Source of the DNA: Polaribacter aquimarinus
GTDB taxonomy: Bacteria > Bacteroidota > Bacteroidia > Flavobacteriales > Flavobacteriaceae
DNA length: 64,000 bases
Direction of reading: 5' to 3'
Assembly (NCBI RefSeq): GCF_003129485.1
Contig: NZ_QFFG01000002.1
Span: 732,395-796,394 of the forward strand
Below the pieces are notes generated by a model. The model was given only the letters and a program-made list of their open reading frames with translations. It ran no database searches and was not told the DNA's origin. The stretch's first letter is position 1; the number at the start of each line of letters is the position of its first letter. Below, piece by piece: positions 26,270 through 35,035 of this stretch. The translations under genes and the position numbers were made by a program.

Positions 26270-28249
26270 TTATACGTCATTTGACGTATTTTTTAAAGCA
26301 ACTGCAACTATAATTTCTGTACCTTTTTCTTTTTCTGATATAATCTTTACTTTTCCTCCAACTTCACTCATTCTTTTCTCCATATTACTCAAACCATTAC
26401 CTAAATCAACAGACTTTATATCAAATCCATTACCATTATCTTTTACGATAGCTTCAAACAAATTATCTTTTTTACGTAAAAGAATTTCAAGTTGATTAGC
26501 TTCTGAATATTTAATAGAGTTATTTATAGCTTCTTGAATCACTCTAAAAATATTCATACCGATTAAAGAAGTAAAAACCATATTTAAGTCTATATTATAT
26601 TCTACTTTAAAAGTGATGTTTGGAGAAGCTACTTTTGCTTTTTCTACATAAGACAAAATTCTTGTGTGTAAATCTTCGACTGTGATTTCTGATTTATTCA
26701 TAGCCCAAATGGTATCACGTAATTGATGTATAGTATCTGAAGTAAAACCACTAATACTTGTTAATTTGTCTTTTAATTTTTTATTTGCATCTTTAGAAAT
26801 ATATTTTAAATTATCAATGGAAGAAATAATAAATGTAAGTTGAGAACCAATGTTGTCATGTAAATCTCTAGAGATTCTTAAGCGTTGCTCTTGTAATCTG
26901 TTTTGAGTTTTTATGGTTGCTAATGCATCTTTTAAATCAATTTCTTTTTTAAGTTGTTTTCTCTTTAGTTGATTTTTTTTGTAAACAGCAAAAAAGATAA
27001 TTCCTAAAATTATTAAAGCAGATGCTAACAAGATAGTAAATAACGTTTTGTTTTTTATTGCTAATTCTTGAGTTAAGAGTTGCTCTTTTTGGATGGCATT
27101 TTCTTTTTCTATTTTTTCAGTTTGATATTTTGTTTCTATCTCTAAAACTTGTTTGGTTACATTTTCGTTTCTAATAATATTGTTTAAATCATCATATTTT
27201 TTTTGATAAAAAATTGTGCTGTCTGGTTGTTTTAAGTAGGCTTTAAGCATTAAAAGAACCTTATAAGCACTTAGTTCTAATTCTTTAGCTTTGAGTTTTT
27301 TTGAAAGTAATAATGATTCGTGTAAATATGGTTCTGCCGTTTTAAATTTAGCTGCTTCAAAATATAAAACTCCAAGATTACCTGTTACACTAGCTAACCC
27401 ATAAGAATCTTTTAAATTTTTTCTAATAGTATATGCTTTTTTATAAAAATCTAATGCAAGATCCATCTTTGACTCTTCTTTATAAATATTTCCATAATTA
27501 TTATAAACGATAGATAGATTTCTAATTAAGTTATGTTTTTCAGAAATAGCAATAGCTTTATCGTAGTAGTTTTTAGATTTCTCTAATTCATTTAATCTCT
27601 GATAAACATTTCCAATATTTACATAAGATTCTGCCAATTCTGCTGGGATTTTTGTTTTTTCTCTTGTAGCTAAAACGGAAAGGTGTATTTTTAAAGCCTT
27701 ATCAAATTGATTTAAATTTTGATAAATATTAGCAATGTTATTTTGATTTATAATTACATGCCTTTTCATTCCTAAAGCTTCATACATTCTCAAGGACTTA
27801 TTGTTAAAATATAAAGCAGAGTCTAAAATTGAATTCTGTTGAAAAGAAATCCCAATTTTAGAATATAACCCGGCCAGACCTATAGAGTCATTTATTTTAG
27901 TTCTAATTGTTAATGATTTTCGATAGTAATATCGAGCAGAATCATATTTAGAAGTTCTATAGTGTATTATTCCTAAGTCATTGTAAGACTGTCCAATACC
28001 TTTTAGATTGTTACTTTTTATAGATAGGTTTAACCCTTTTTTTGTGTAAAAAAAAGCAGAATCTATGCTTACATTTCCATAATACCAACCTAAATCACCA
28101 AGGTATTTAATTCGAATAGAATCGTTAAGAGAAGAGTCTTTTAGCTTTGCTTTTAGTGCATTAATTTGCTTTTGTTGAGAAAATATTAATGATGAAGCTA
28201 TTGTAATTAATAGAAATAAAGCACTCTTTTTTTTGGATTGTAGAAGCAT
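26270..28249 (-). CDS. TPR-containing sensor histidine kinase
   Basis: 659 residues. A signal sequence (FLLITIASSLIFSQ) is followed by a periplasmic TPR domain of about eight repeats (such as AESYVNIGNVYQRLNELEKS), a coiled coil, one membrane helix (LFTILLASALIILGIIFFAVY), a second coiled coil, the HisKA_3 box RISRDLHDNIGSQLTF with the phosphorylated His, and an HATPase domain (IFRVIQEAINNSIKYSEA, VKDNGNGFD). This is the NarX/DesK-like layout common in Bacteroidota. The ATG at 28249 gives the proper signal peptide. The signal sensed is unknown. Confidence 0.95.
   Translation of the reverse strand: MLLQSKKKSALFLLITIASSLIFSQQKQINALKAKLKDSSLNDSIRIKYLGDLGWYYGNVSIDSAFFYTKKGLNLSIKSNNLKGIGQSYNDLGIIHYRTSKYDSARYYYRKSLTIRTKINDSIGLAGLYSKIGISFQQNSILDSALYFNNKSLRMYEALGMKRHVIINQNNIANIYQNLNQFDKALKIHLSVLATREKTKIPAELAESYVNIGNVYQRLNELEKSKNYYDKAIAISEKHNLIRNLSIVYNNYGNIYKEESKMDLALDFYKKAYTIRKNLKDSYGLASVTGNLGVLYFEAAKFKTAEPYLHESLLLSKKLKAKELELSAYKVLLMLKAYLKQPDSTIFYQKKYDDLNNIIRNENVTKQVLEIETKYQTEKIEKENAIQKEQLLTQELAIKNKTLFTILLASALIILGIIFFAVYKKNQLKRKQLKKEIDLKDALATIKTQNRLQEQRLRISRDLHDNIGSQLTFIISSIDNLKYISKDANKKLKDKLTSISGFTSDTIHQLRDTIWAMNKSEITVEDLHTRILSYVEKAKVASPNITFKVEYNIDLNMVFTSLIGMNIFRVIQEAINNSIKYSEANQLEILLRKKDNLFEAIVKDNGNGFDIKSVDLGNGLSNMEKRMSEVGGKVKIISEKEKGTEIIVAVALKNTSNDV
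26272..26289. repeat. Short palindromic repeat, copy 1
   Basis: ATACGTCA and TGACGTAT flank a 2-base centre. It overlaps the last codons and stop of the kinase gene. The same core recurs at 30143-30170 and 31718-31737, each at the 3' end of a minus-strand gene. Confidence 0.6.
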
Positions 28250-28395
28250 AATAAACTTGAAATAAATAATAGTCTTCAATTTACACAATAATTCTGATTT
28301 CAGGTTCTTTATATTTAAGTAAAAGAATTCAAAAAAATGAGACTATCAAAGATTATCAGTATGTTTACTTTACATTATAAGTAGATAAAGGATGT

Positions 28396-28677
28396 TTAAA
28401 AAATTTCACTCAAAGAAAAATGAGTTTCTAAAACATCAACTTTCATTTTTTGAAGTTTTTGTTGCGTTTTTTCAGATAATAAATCTATTTCTAAAGATGT
28501 TTTTTTTAAACCTTTAGAAACTCTTTTTTCAGACTCAATTTGCTTATATAAAAGTAATAGTTTATTAGTTTCAACTATTCGATGTTTTTTGTAATTTATA
28601 GACAATGATATTATCAAAACTAATACAACGAATAGTAGAAAAACTAATAAAAAAACATTTTCAAATATAAATAGCAT
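28396..28677 (-). CDS. Small membrane-anchored coiled-coil protein
   Basis: 93 residues. One N-terminal membrane helix (NVFLLVFLLFVVLVLIISLSI) is followed by a Lys/Glu-rich coiled coil (YKQIESEKRVSKGLKKTSLE and onward). No family recognised. It lies between the kinase gene and the YD-repeat-like gene on the same strand, 14 bases from the latter. Real coding is supported by ATG start, composition and spacing. Confidence 0.55.
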   Translation of the reverse strand: MLFIFENVFLLVFLLFVVLVLIISLSINYKKHRIVETNKLLLLYKQIESEKRVSKGLKKTSLEIDLLSEKTQQKLQKMKVDVLETHFSLSEIF

Positions 28678-28691
28678 TTATTTTTTTATAA

Positions 28692-30002
28692 TTATTGAAG
28701 GTAAAAACTAATTTTACTATCTTCTTTACCCACCATTAATAAACCGACTAAATCTACACCTCTAAGTCTTTGAGATTCTTTAAAAACACACAAAGTTCCT
28801 TTAGATGCATTAGCCGTAGATTTTAAGCTCCAAAAGTGCCTTTTTTTATCTTTATCGTAATAATAACTGCTTACTTTATAGGTTAGGTATTTAGTGTCGG
28901 CACCGTTAATTTCTACTTTAAATTTTACTGTATTACCATTAGATAAATTTGATCCACTTGTAACATTTAGATTAACTTTTCCAGAAACATCAGTAACTTT
29001 ATCTTTCATGTTTACAAAAGTATATTTCCAATTTTTATAACTAAAAGAAGGCATACCCGAATTAGTAGTTGTTTTTTTCTTTTTGTAACTTTTCTTTTTA
29101 AGAGGTACAACAGCTACATTATCAAAATTTCCATGTCTGTTTACAAAAGTTCTATCAAATTCAGAACTTCCAGATACATCACCATTTTTAAAGTAGATTT
29201 CTCTAAAATAGAAGTATTGATATTTACCAGATCTATAATGTTTCTTTACCCAATTGTCTTTTTTGTCGTAAACATAATTGTATGTTGTAGTAGAGTTAGA
29301 TTTTCCTTTATAGTTTGTTCTTATTAAGTTTCCATTTTTATCATATTCATAATCTGAAGTAGATTTTCCATATTTTCCTTCAGATTTATAGGAATTCTTT
29401 ATACCATCATTATATACAGTTGTATAAGTGCCAACGATACTACCATCTTTACTGCTATAACTTGTTCTAGTTTTAATTTTTTTACTGCCTTTATATTTAT
29501 AGCTAGTTTCTGCAGATAGTTTTCCGCTTTTAGAAATTTCTTTAGAACTAATAACTCTTCCTCTTCTATCGTTGTCATACTCAGTATAGTATTTACTACC
29601 ATCTTTATAAACGGACTCTTTTTTAATTAAATGGCCTTTTTTATTATAAGTAAAAACATATTCGGTAGAATATTTCCCCCTAGAATCGCTGATGTCTTTT
29701 GTGCCAGTCATTACACCATCATTATTATAAATATATAGCTTTTTGGTAGGAGTAGATTCAGAATACGTACTATTATATAAATAATATGTTTCTATTAAAT
29801 TCCCCTCATCATTATAACGCTTAATGCTAACAGATCTTTTTACAAAACCACCACTGTTTTTATCATATGAATAATAGTGATTTATAGTTTTACGAACATT
29901 CTTGTGTAAATTTTGAGATTCTAGATTGTAGTCTTCTGTTTGACTGAATCCATTAAAATGAAAAGCAGTAAAAAAGAAAAGTAAAATGGATAGTTTTTTC
30001 AT
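28692..30002 (-). CDS. Secreted YD/RHS-like repeat protein
   Basis: 436 residues with a signal peptide (LSILLFFFTAFHFNGFSQ). Residues about 40-280 are made of short Tyr- and Gly-rich repeats of the type Y-N-x-x-G-x-L-I (YNDEGNLIETYYLY, YNKKGHLIKKESVY, YDKNGNLIRTNY), as in RHS/YD-like or YwqK-like beta scaffolds. After a basic spacer (KKKSYKKKKTT) comes a C-terminal beta domain of about 120 residues. No toxin domain is visible and the length is far below RHS toxins. Function unknown. Confidence 0.7.
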   Translation of the reverse strand: MKKLSILLFFFTAFHFNGFSQTEDYNLESQNLHKNVRKTINHYYSYDKNSGGFVKRSVSIKRYNDEGNLIETYYLYNSTYSESTPTKKLYIYNNDGVMTGTKDISDSRGKYSTEYVFTYNKKGHLIKKESVYKDGSKYYTEYDNDRRGRVISSKEISKSGKLSAETSYKYKGSKKIKTRTSYSSKDGSIVGTYTTVYNDGIKNSYKSEGKYGKSTSDYEYDKNGNLIRTNYKGKSNSTTTYNYVYDKKDNWVKKHYRSGKYQYFYFREIYFKNGDVSGSSEFDRTFVNRHGNFDNVAVVPLKKKSYKKKKTTTNSGMPSFSYKNWKYTFVNMKDKVTDVSGKVNLNVTSGSNLSNGNTVKFKVEINGADTKYLTYKVSSYYYDKDKKRHFWSLKSTANASKGTLCVFKESQRLRGVDLVGLLMVGKEDSKISFYLQ

Positions 30003-30041
30003 TTTTTGTGTTTTTAAGGTTAATAGTTTCTGTTTTAAAGG

Positions 30042-30080
30042 AGATGGTTGACGTTATGTTCTAGAAATTGCCAACCATCT
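30042..30080. other. Stem-loop in leader of YD-repeat gene
   Basis: AGATGGTTG (30042-30050) and CAACCATCT (30072-30080) form a 9-bp stem with a 21-base loop in the 180-base gap upstream of the gene at 28692-30002. Its role is not known; no T-run follows on either strand. Confidence 0.4.
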
Positions 30081-30142
30081 GTAACCCTAAAAAACAATCT
30101 TAATATTTTATAGAATACAAATGTCTAGTAATAAAACTACAA

Positions 30143-30170
30143 AAAAAATACGGCAGATGCCGTATTTTTT
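30143..30170. terminator. Palindromic repeat copy 2, acting as terminator
   Basis: AAAAAATACGGCA and TGCCGTATTTTTT are exact inverse complements around a 2-base centre, 13 bp per arm. It lies 14 bases after the stop of the gene at 30184 and has T-runs on both strands, so it is a good intrinsic terminator as well as a member of the TACGKCA palindrome family. Confidence 0.8.
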
Positions 30171-30183
30171 ACTTTATTACTTA

Positions 30184-31176
30184 TTACTTTTTAATCTTTT
30201 TGTAAAGAATAATTAATAAAATAATAACAATTAAGCTAACAAAAAACGGAATTCCATAAAGAGATAGATAAAAAAGCACTCCTACTGCTTCATTAGAAAT
30301 ACCACCTACTTTATAAGCATTAGGTAAATTAATTTCTTCAAAAAGAATTGTATTAAATTCTTTTTTTGAAAAATTATCAATTTCATTAAAATATTCGGAA
30401 CTGTTATTTGTAATTTTTTTAAAATCAAAATCTTTTAAAGTTTCTGCATATGTAATCACAAAATTTGGGTCAGGCTTTTTACCGTAATTTGATAAAGAGA
30501 ATTTTAAAGTAGTATTCTCTTTATCAAAAAATAAAGTACTAGGAGAACTTGTTTTTATGTTATCAATAGAAATATTATCCATGAGTTGGGTGTAAAAATT
30601 CCCTTTTTCGATAGGTGATTTCCAAAGAGAACCTGTTTCTATTAAGTAAATGAAGGCGTTTTTTTTATCGGAATCATAGCCTTCTGTAATTTTTGCATTG
30701 TTGGTGTTTACTAAAAAATAGACTGTAAATTTAGTAATTTCATTTGGCGGAAAAGTGATTTCCCAAACATACCAATTGTCATTTTTAGAACTAGGTTTCT
30801 GATACACAGTTATATCACTATCGTTAACAAGTCCTTTAATTTTATAGAGCCCGTCAACTCTAACTTCATTAACTTGATGGTGAAAATCTACATTTTCGAA
30901 AACATTGTTTACAGGGTAACCAACTTTAATTTTTAATGTATCTGTTGATGTGTTTTTAAAATAGTAATTGCCTTTTACGGTTGCAAAACCTTTGTATAGC
31001 TGCATAAAAATATCTTCAGATTTCATCTGTATTTTTTTATAAGCTATTGTATCTTCGGGATATAAAAGTGTAAAACTCCCACTACCACCAGCATTCCAAA
31101 CTCCAGGTTGTGCTGAATTTGAAATAAAAACAGAAGTAAGAATTAGTAAGCTAATTAAGTATATATATTTTTTCAT
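30184..31176 (-). CDS. DUF4424-like membrane-anchored surface protein
   Basis: 330 residues. Signal peptide (YLISLLILTSVFISNSAQ), then a beta-rich non-cytoplasmic domain and one C-terminal membrane helix (FFVSLIVIILLIILYKKIK). IQMKSEDIFMQLYKGFATV followed by GNYYFKNTSTDTLKIKVGYP resembles the start of DUF4424, where such proteins carry I.M..EdL and Y.F.N.s motifs. Enzymatic motifs are absent. The upstream gene at 31181 is 4 bases away, so both are in one transcript. Confidence 0.65.
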   Translation of the reverse strand: MKKYIYLISLLILTSVFISNSAQPGVWNAGGSGSFTLLYPEDTIAYKKIQMKSEDIFMQLYKGFATVKGNYYFKNTSTDTLKIKVGYPVNNVFENVDFHHQVNEVRVDGLYKIKGLVNDSDITVYQKPSSKNDNWYVWEITFPPNEITKFTVYFLVNTNNAKITEGYDSDKKNAFIYLIETGSLWKSPIEKGNFYTQLMDNISIDNIKTSSPSTLFFDKENTTLKFSLSNYGKKPDPNFVITYAETLKDFDFKKITNNSSEYFNEIDNFSKKEFNTILFEEINLPNAYKVGGISNEAVGVLFYLSLYGIPFFVSLIVIILLIILYKKIKK

Positions 31177-31180
31177 ATTT

Positions 31181-31684
31181 TTAAAATGATTGGACTAAAT
31201 CTTTGGCTTCTTGTATTTTATCTGATGGAATTAAAATTCTAAATTCATCGTTTGTAGGGCCTTTTCTTGTTAACCATTGAATATTAAACTCAATAAGTTT
31301 TTTCTTCTTTCTTGTATCTATTATGGTTATGCTTTTTATTCTTTTTTGATTTCCATTGAGTTGAATTTTTTTACCATTAATTAGTATATAATTCGAATAA
31401 ATTTTTACTAAAGGATTTGAAATTCCTTTTTTTAAATGTGGGTAACTAAACTTCATCCTTAGCCAAGGAATAAGAACCGCTATTGGAACAGCAAAAACCA
31501 AACCACCTAAAAAACTTGTTTGTCTTAAAACCATCAAACCAAAAGTACCCAGAATTAAGATTCCAATTCCAAAATAAAGATTGTCTTCTTTTTTGTTTGA
31601 TTTTTCAACATCAACAAATTCATTCCAGTCTTTTTCAGAATAGCTCCATTCTGCTAATAATGATTCTTCTTTAGTTAATTCCAC
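31181..31684 (-). CDS. PH-like membrane protein, unknown
   Basis: 167 residues starting at GTG. A charged N-terminus (about 40 residues) is followed by two adjacent membrane helices (FGIGILILGTFGLMVL, GGLVFAVPIAVLIPWL) and a soluble beta-rich C-terminal domain (VKIYSNYILINGKKIQL, FRILIPSDKIQEA) that resembles a bacterial PH-like fold. No catalytic motif. Cotranscribed with the downstream DUF4424-like gene. Confidence 0.6.
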   Translation of the reverse strand: MELTKEESLLAEWSYSEKDWNEFVDVEKSNKKEDNLYFGIGILILGTFGLMVLRQTSFLGGLVFAVPIAVLIPWLRMKFSYPHLKKGISNPLVKIYSNYILINGKKIQLNGNQKRIKSITIIDTRKKKKLIEFNIQWLTRKGPTNDEFRILIPSDKIQEAKDLVQSF

Positions 31685-31717
31685 ATTTCAAAAGTCTAAA
31701 AAATCAAATTAGAAATC

Positions 31718-31737
31718 AATACGTCAAATGCCGTATT
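31718..31737. repeat. Short palindromic repeat, copy 3
   Basis: AATACGTCA and TGCCGTATT pair with one mismatch around a 2-base centre. It lies just after the stop of the gene at 31744 (minus strand) and shares its core with copies at 26272 and 30143. Confidence 0.55.
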
Positions 31738-31743
31738 TTAAAA

Positions 31744-32454
31744 TTACTCTGTAAAATGCATTAATTGTTTTTTTATTTCTTCTTTAGAAACTTTCTCATT
31801 CGCTAATTTTTTAGACATTGTATCTAAAAGTAAAGAATTTTCTTTTATTGCTTCAAAGAATAAATCAATAAAAAGTCTAAAAAGAATTAATAAAATGGCA
31901 GCTATAATTCCGGCTTTACCTAAAACCATAAAAAAAAAGGAAAGTATTACCACAAATTGTTGAATAAAAATTCGAACATAAGGCTTAAACATAATTTCTG
32001 TAGGTAAGAATTTTTTATACTTTTCATTTTTGATAAAATCGCTAAAGAATTTACCTAAGTGAGTAAATATAATTGCTGGAAAAGCATATTTCATTTCTTC
32101 TAGGCCTAGAATAATTTGGTAGTTTTTAAGCACTTGAAATGGTTCTCTAAAAATTGAATTTGAATCCATTTCAAAAAGTGAAAATCCAAAAACAGATTGT
32201 ACTCCGACAAAAAAACCATAATGAAACAGAAAAAAGAGAATTAGAAAATATCCACCAGTTTTGTGACCACCAAACCGAATGCTCCAAAACATTTTTAACG
32301 CATTAAAAAACCCAATTATAATGGTTTCTAAAAAATAAGCAAACAAGACAGTAATTGGAGATATTTTACCCAAATACAATATAAAAAGAAGGTATATAGA
32401 GCTTAACCAGATATATCTGTTCTGATGGTTTGGATAAAAAATGTTTTTCAGCAT
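31744..32454 (-). CDS. DUF6498-like integral membrane protein
   Basis: 236 residues with about five membrane helices (for example WLSSIYLLFILYLGKISPIT, FLILFFLFHYGFFVGV, IIAAILLILFRLFIDLFF). The segment ETIIIGFFNALKM and the F-x-x-H-Y-G-F-F pattern fit the DUF6498 family. The C-terminus is a charged helix. Function unknown. It follows the GSCFA gene by 10 bases, so the two probably form an operon. Confidence 0.7.
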   Translation of the reverse strand: MLKNIFYPNHQNRYIWLSSIYLLFILYLGKISPITVLFAYFLETIIIGFFNALKMFWSIRFGGHKTGGYFLILFFLFHYGFFVGVQSVFGFSLFEMDSNSIFREPFQVLKNYQIILGLEEMKYAFPAIIFTHLGKFFSDFIKNEKYKKFLPTEIMFKPYVRIFIQQFVVILSFFFMVLGKAGIIAAILLILFRLFIDLFFEAIKENSLLLDTMSKKLANEKVSKEEIKKQLMHFTE

Positions 32455-32464
32455 TTCTGATATT

Positions 32465-33415
32465 TTAGAAATTCATAAATCTAAACTTTGACTTTAAAAT
32501 TCTTTTTTGCTGTTCTAAATTTTTTAAAAATTGATGATGTTTTTCAGAGTTCTCATTAAAAGGTTTATGTTTTAATCCTTTTTGGATAACATCAACTTCT
32601 TTCATAATTTGCTTTGAATCTTCAGAAAACCAAGTTTCGATAAATTTTTCCCAAATATAATTAATAGCCGTTTTGTTTGGGTGAATCATATCCTCAGCAT
32701 AAAAACGATAATCGCGTAATTCGTCCATCATAATTTCATAAGATGGAAAATAGTGTATGTTTTTTCTATTATCAACTAAATTATGTATGGCATTAATTAA
32801 GTGCGATTTACTGAGCGTATTTTCGATAAAACCATCTTTTAAATGCCGAACAGGAGATACTGTAAATACTATATTTATTTTAGTGTTTATAGATTTTACT
32901 AAAGCAATACATTTGTCTAAACTTGCAGAAACATTATCTACAGTAAGTAATTCTTTTAAGAATTTTTTTTGAGGAATTTTATGGCAATTTGCTACAATCG
33001 AATCACTTTCAATATATCTGTAAACCCATGAAGTACCTAGAGTAATTATAAGATGAGTTGTTTCTTTTAAAGTTTGATGGGTTAGAGATGTCTTTGTGTT
33101 TAAAGTTTCTAAAAGCTGATTTTTATTTTCATCACTTAAGTTAGAATGTGCATCAAAACTATGCCACCTTTCGTTTTGAAAAATAATTTCATCATCTGAA
33201 TATTTTTTGCAGTTAATAGCATTGTTAATTAAATTTTCTATAGCAATAGGATGAAATAAAATTCCGAAAGGATTTTGTATAGATTCAAATTTAAAATAGT
33301 CAAATTTATTTCCAATATTTTCAGAAAAACATGAACCTAACAACAAAACTTTAGAGTGATAATCTATAAGATTTTTAGATTCTTTCTTAAGTTTAATTTT
33401 TGTTTGAAGATTCAT
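32465..33415 (-). CDS. GSCFA domain protein
   Basis: 316 residues. The name-giving motif appears as LLGSCFSENIGNKF near residue 30, followed by NPFGILFHP. GSCFA belongs to the SGNH/GDSL hydrolase clan: Ser in GSCFS, the Gly block ITLGTSWVY, and the late catalytic pair in DMIHPNKTA (Asp-x-x-His). The substrate is unknown; carbohydrate or lipid ester hydrolysis is likely. Cytoplasmic; no signal peptide. Confidence 0.93.
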   Translation of the reverse strand: MNLQTKIKLKKESKNLIDYHSKVLLLGSCFSENIGNKFDYFKFESIQNPFGILFHPIAIENLINNAINCKKYSDDEIIFQNERWHSFDAHSNLSDENKNQLLETLNTKTSLTHQTLKETTHLIITLGTSWVYRYIESDSIVANCHKIPQKKFLKELLTVDNVSASLDKCIALVKSINTKINIVFTVSPVRHLKDGFIENTLSKSHLINAIHNLVDNRKNIHYFPSYEIMMDELRDYRFYAEDMIHPNKTAINYIWEKFIETWFSEDSKQIMKEVDVIQKGLKHKPFNENSEKHHQFLKNLEQQKRILKSKFRFMNF

Positions 33416-33454
33416 TAGAAGGTTATAAAAGTCTAATGTAAATTTAGGACAATT

Positions 33455-35035
33455 TTAATATTTCAACAATTTTTTAGTCTTAGAAACACTTTTAGTTTGG
33501 TAATACATATAATAATTTCCTTTAGGCAAGTTTTGTACATCAACATTTAAAGTATGTTGGGTAGCATTGTATTTTTGATTGGTAATATTTTTTATGACAG
33601 CTCCAATACTATTAAATAAGACAATTTTTACCTTTTCGTTATTTCCATAGAATTTAATATTTATAAAATTTATAACTGGATTTGGATAGACTTCAATTTC
33701 TAATTTTTTCTGTAAAAAATCATTAGTAGATAATGCTGCAGAGCATCCAGACTTAAATAAAGGCAAAGCATCAAATTCTTCAAAAAGTACATTCGAGGCA
33801 TCAGATTTAGAAGCCCCTAACCAATCTGTTAAAATAGTGCTATATACATTTCTAAAATCATATTGCATTTGCACACCTTCTTTGATATCTACTGCAGTGT
33901 CAATTTCAGGGGTATCACCTAAAATGGTGTTATTTGCACAAGTACCAAATACAAACAATGGGGCTGCAGTTCCGTGATCTGTACCTAAACCTCCATTAGA
34001 ACGAATTCTTCTTCCAAACTCAGAATATGTCATTCCAATTACTCTTTTATCAATATTTAGCAATTCTAAATCGTCTTGGAATGCTTCTATCGCGTCAGAC
34101 AATTCTTTTAAAAGTTCTGCATGTTTACCTGTTTTTGTTTCGCCTTCTACAACTTGATTGTCATGATTATCAAATCCACCTAATTGAACAACAAAAACTT
34201 TAGTTTTTATTCCTCCAGAAATTAATTTAGCTACATGTTTGAGTTTTTCTGATAATTCAGAATCATTATATTTTTGCGATAAATTATTTCCGGAACTTGA
34301 AGCAGTTTTAATAACAGCTGCATAAGCATTGGTTTGTGCTATGGTATTATTAACAAAATTCAATGCATTCCCATAACAGTTATCCGGAATGTCACCTGTA
34401 TTTGATGCTAAAGCTGTTCCTGGATTTTCTGGGTCTTCTAAAGCCATAGAAAAGTTGGCAATATTTCCTTGACAAGTTTCAGAAACTATCTTGCCTATAG
34501 TAATAGCAAAAGGATCTGGATTTTCTGTATTAGGATAGTTTTCTGGAAAGGTGTTATGATTGGTTTCAAAAAAACGACCAACCCAACCACTTGAAATATA
34601 CTCGTTAGCATCTGAAGCAGAATTCCAAATGTCTGATGATCTAAAATGAGATCTATTTTGATTTGGGTAACCCACATTCTGTACAATTGCTAATTTTTCT
34701 TTATTCCAAATATTTTTCATACCTGTCATATTTGGATGAAAACGAATATTGTCATCAATACCAAGTAGTTGTGAGTCAGGAATTATAATGTTAGAACGTA
34801 CGCTTTGTAAATTGTCATATTGGCTCATTCCAAAAATAGTGTTCAGTCCATCATTTCCTCCTTGAAGTTGAATTAAGACCAGAACATTATCATTGTCTTG
34901 CGAAAATTGATAATTCTTAGGTTTGTCGTTAGCAAATAAAGGAAAACCACTTAAAGCAATTGGTAATGATGCAGAAGCAACTGTGCTCAGTTTTATAAAA
35001 TCTCTTCTATTTAGTTGTTTTGTCTTTTTCATCAT
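33455..35035 (-). CDS. DUF1501 protein with Tat-like signal and T9SS tail
   Basis: 526 residues. The N-terminus has a twin-arginine motif (NRRDFIKLSTVA). The DUF1501 domain, related to alkaline-phosphatase-fold sulfatases, follows: VLIQLQGGNDGLN, NRSHFRSSDIW, FVVQLGGFDNHDNQV, MTYSEFGRRIRSNGGLGTDH. The last 75 residues form a type IX secretion sorting domain (IEVYPNPVINFINIKFYG, ending KTKKLLKY). So it is probably exported in folded form and attached to the cell surface. It overlaps the DUF1800 gene by one base (TAATG), consistent with a functional pair. Confidence 0.92.
   Translation of the reverse strand: MMKKTKQLNRRDFIKLSTVASASLPIALSGFPLFANDKPKNYQFSQDNDNVLVLIQLQGGNDGLNTIFGMSQYDNLQSVRSNIIIPDSQLLGIDDNIRFHPNMTGMKNIWNKEKLAIVQNVGYPNQNRSHFRSSDIWNSASDANEYISSGWVGRFFETNHNTFPENYPNTENPDPFAITIGKIVSETCQGNIANFSMALEDPENPGTALASNTGDIPDNCYGNALNFVNNTIAQTNAYAAVIKTASSSGNNLSQKYNDSELSEKLKHVAKLISGGIKTKVFVVQLGGFDNHDNQVVEGETKTGKHAELLKELSDAIEAFQDDLELLNIDKRVIGMTYSEFGRRIRSNGGLGTDHGTAAPLFVFGTCANNTILGDTPEIDTAVDIKEGVQMQYDFRNVYSTILTDWLGASKSDASNVLFEEFDALPLFKSGCSAALSTNDFLQKKLEIEVYPNPVINFINIKFYGNNEKVKIVLFNSIGAVIKNITNQKYNATQHTLNVDVQNLPKGNYYMYYQTKSVSKTKKLLKY

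Noticed and set aside
28692..30002. RHS-type polymorphic toxin
   Set aside because: Too short, no RHS core box (PxxxxDPxG), no toxin tip and no immunity gene.
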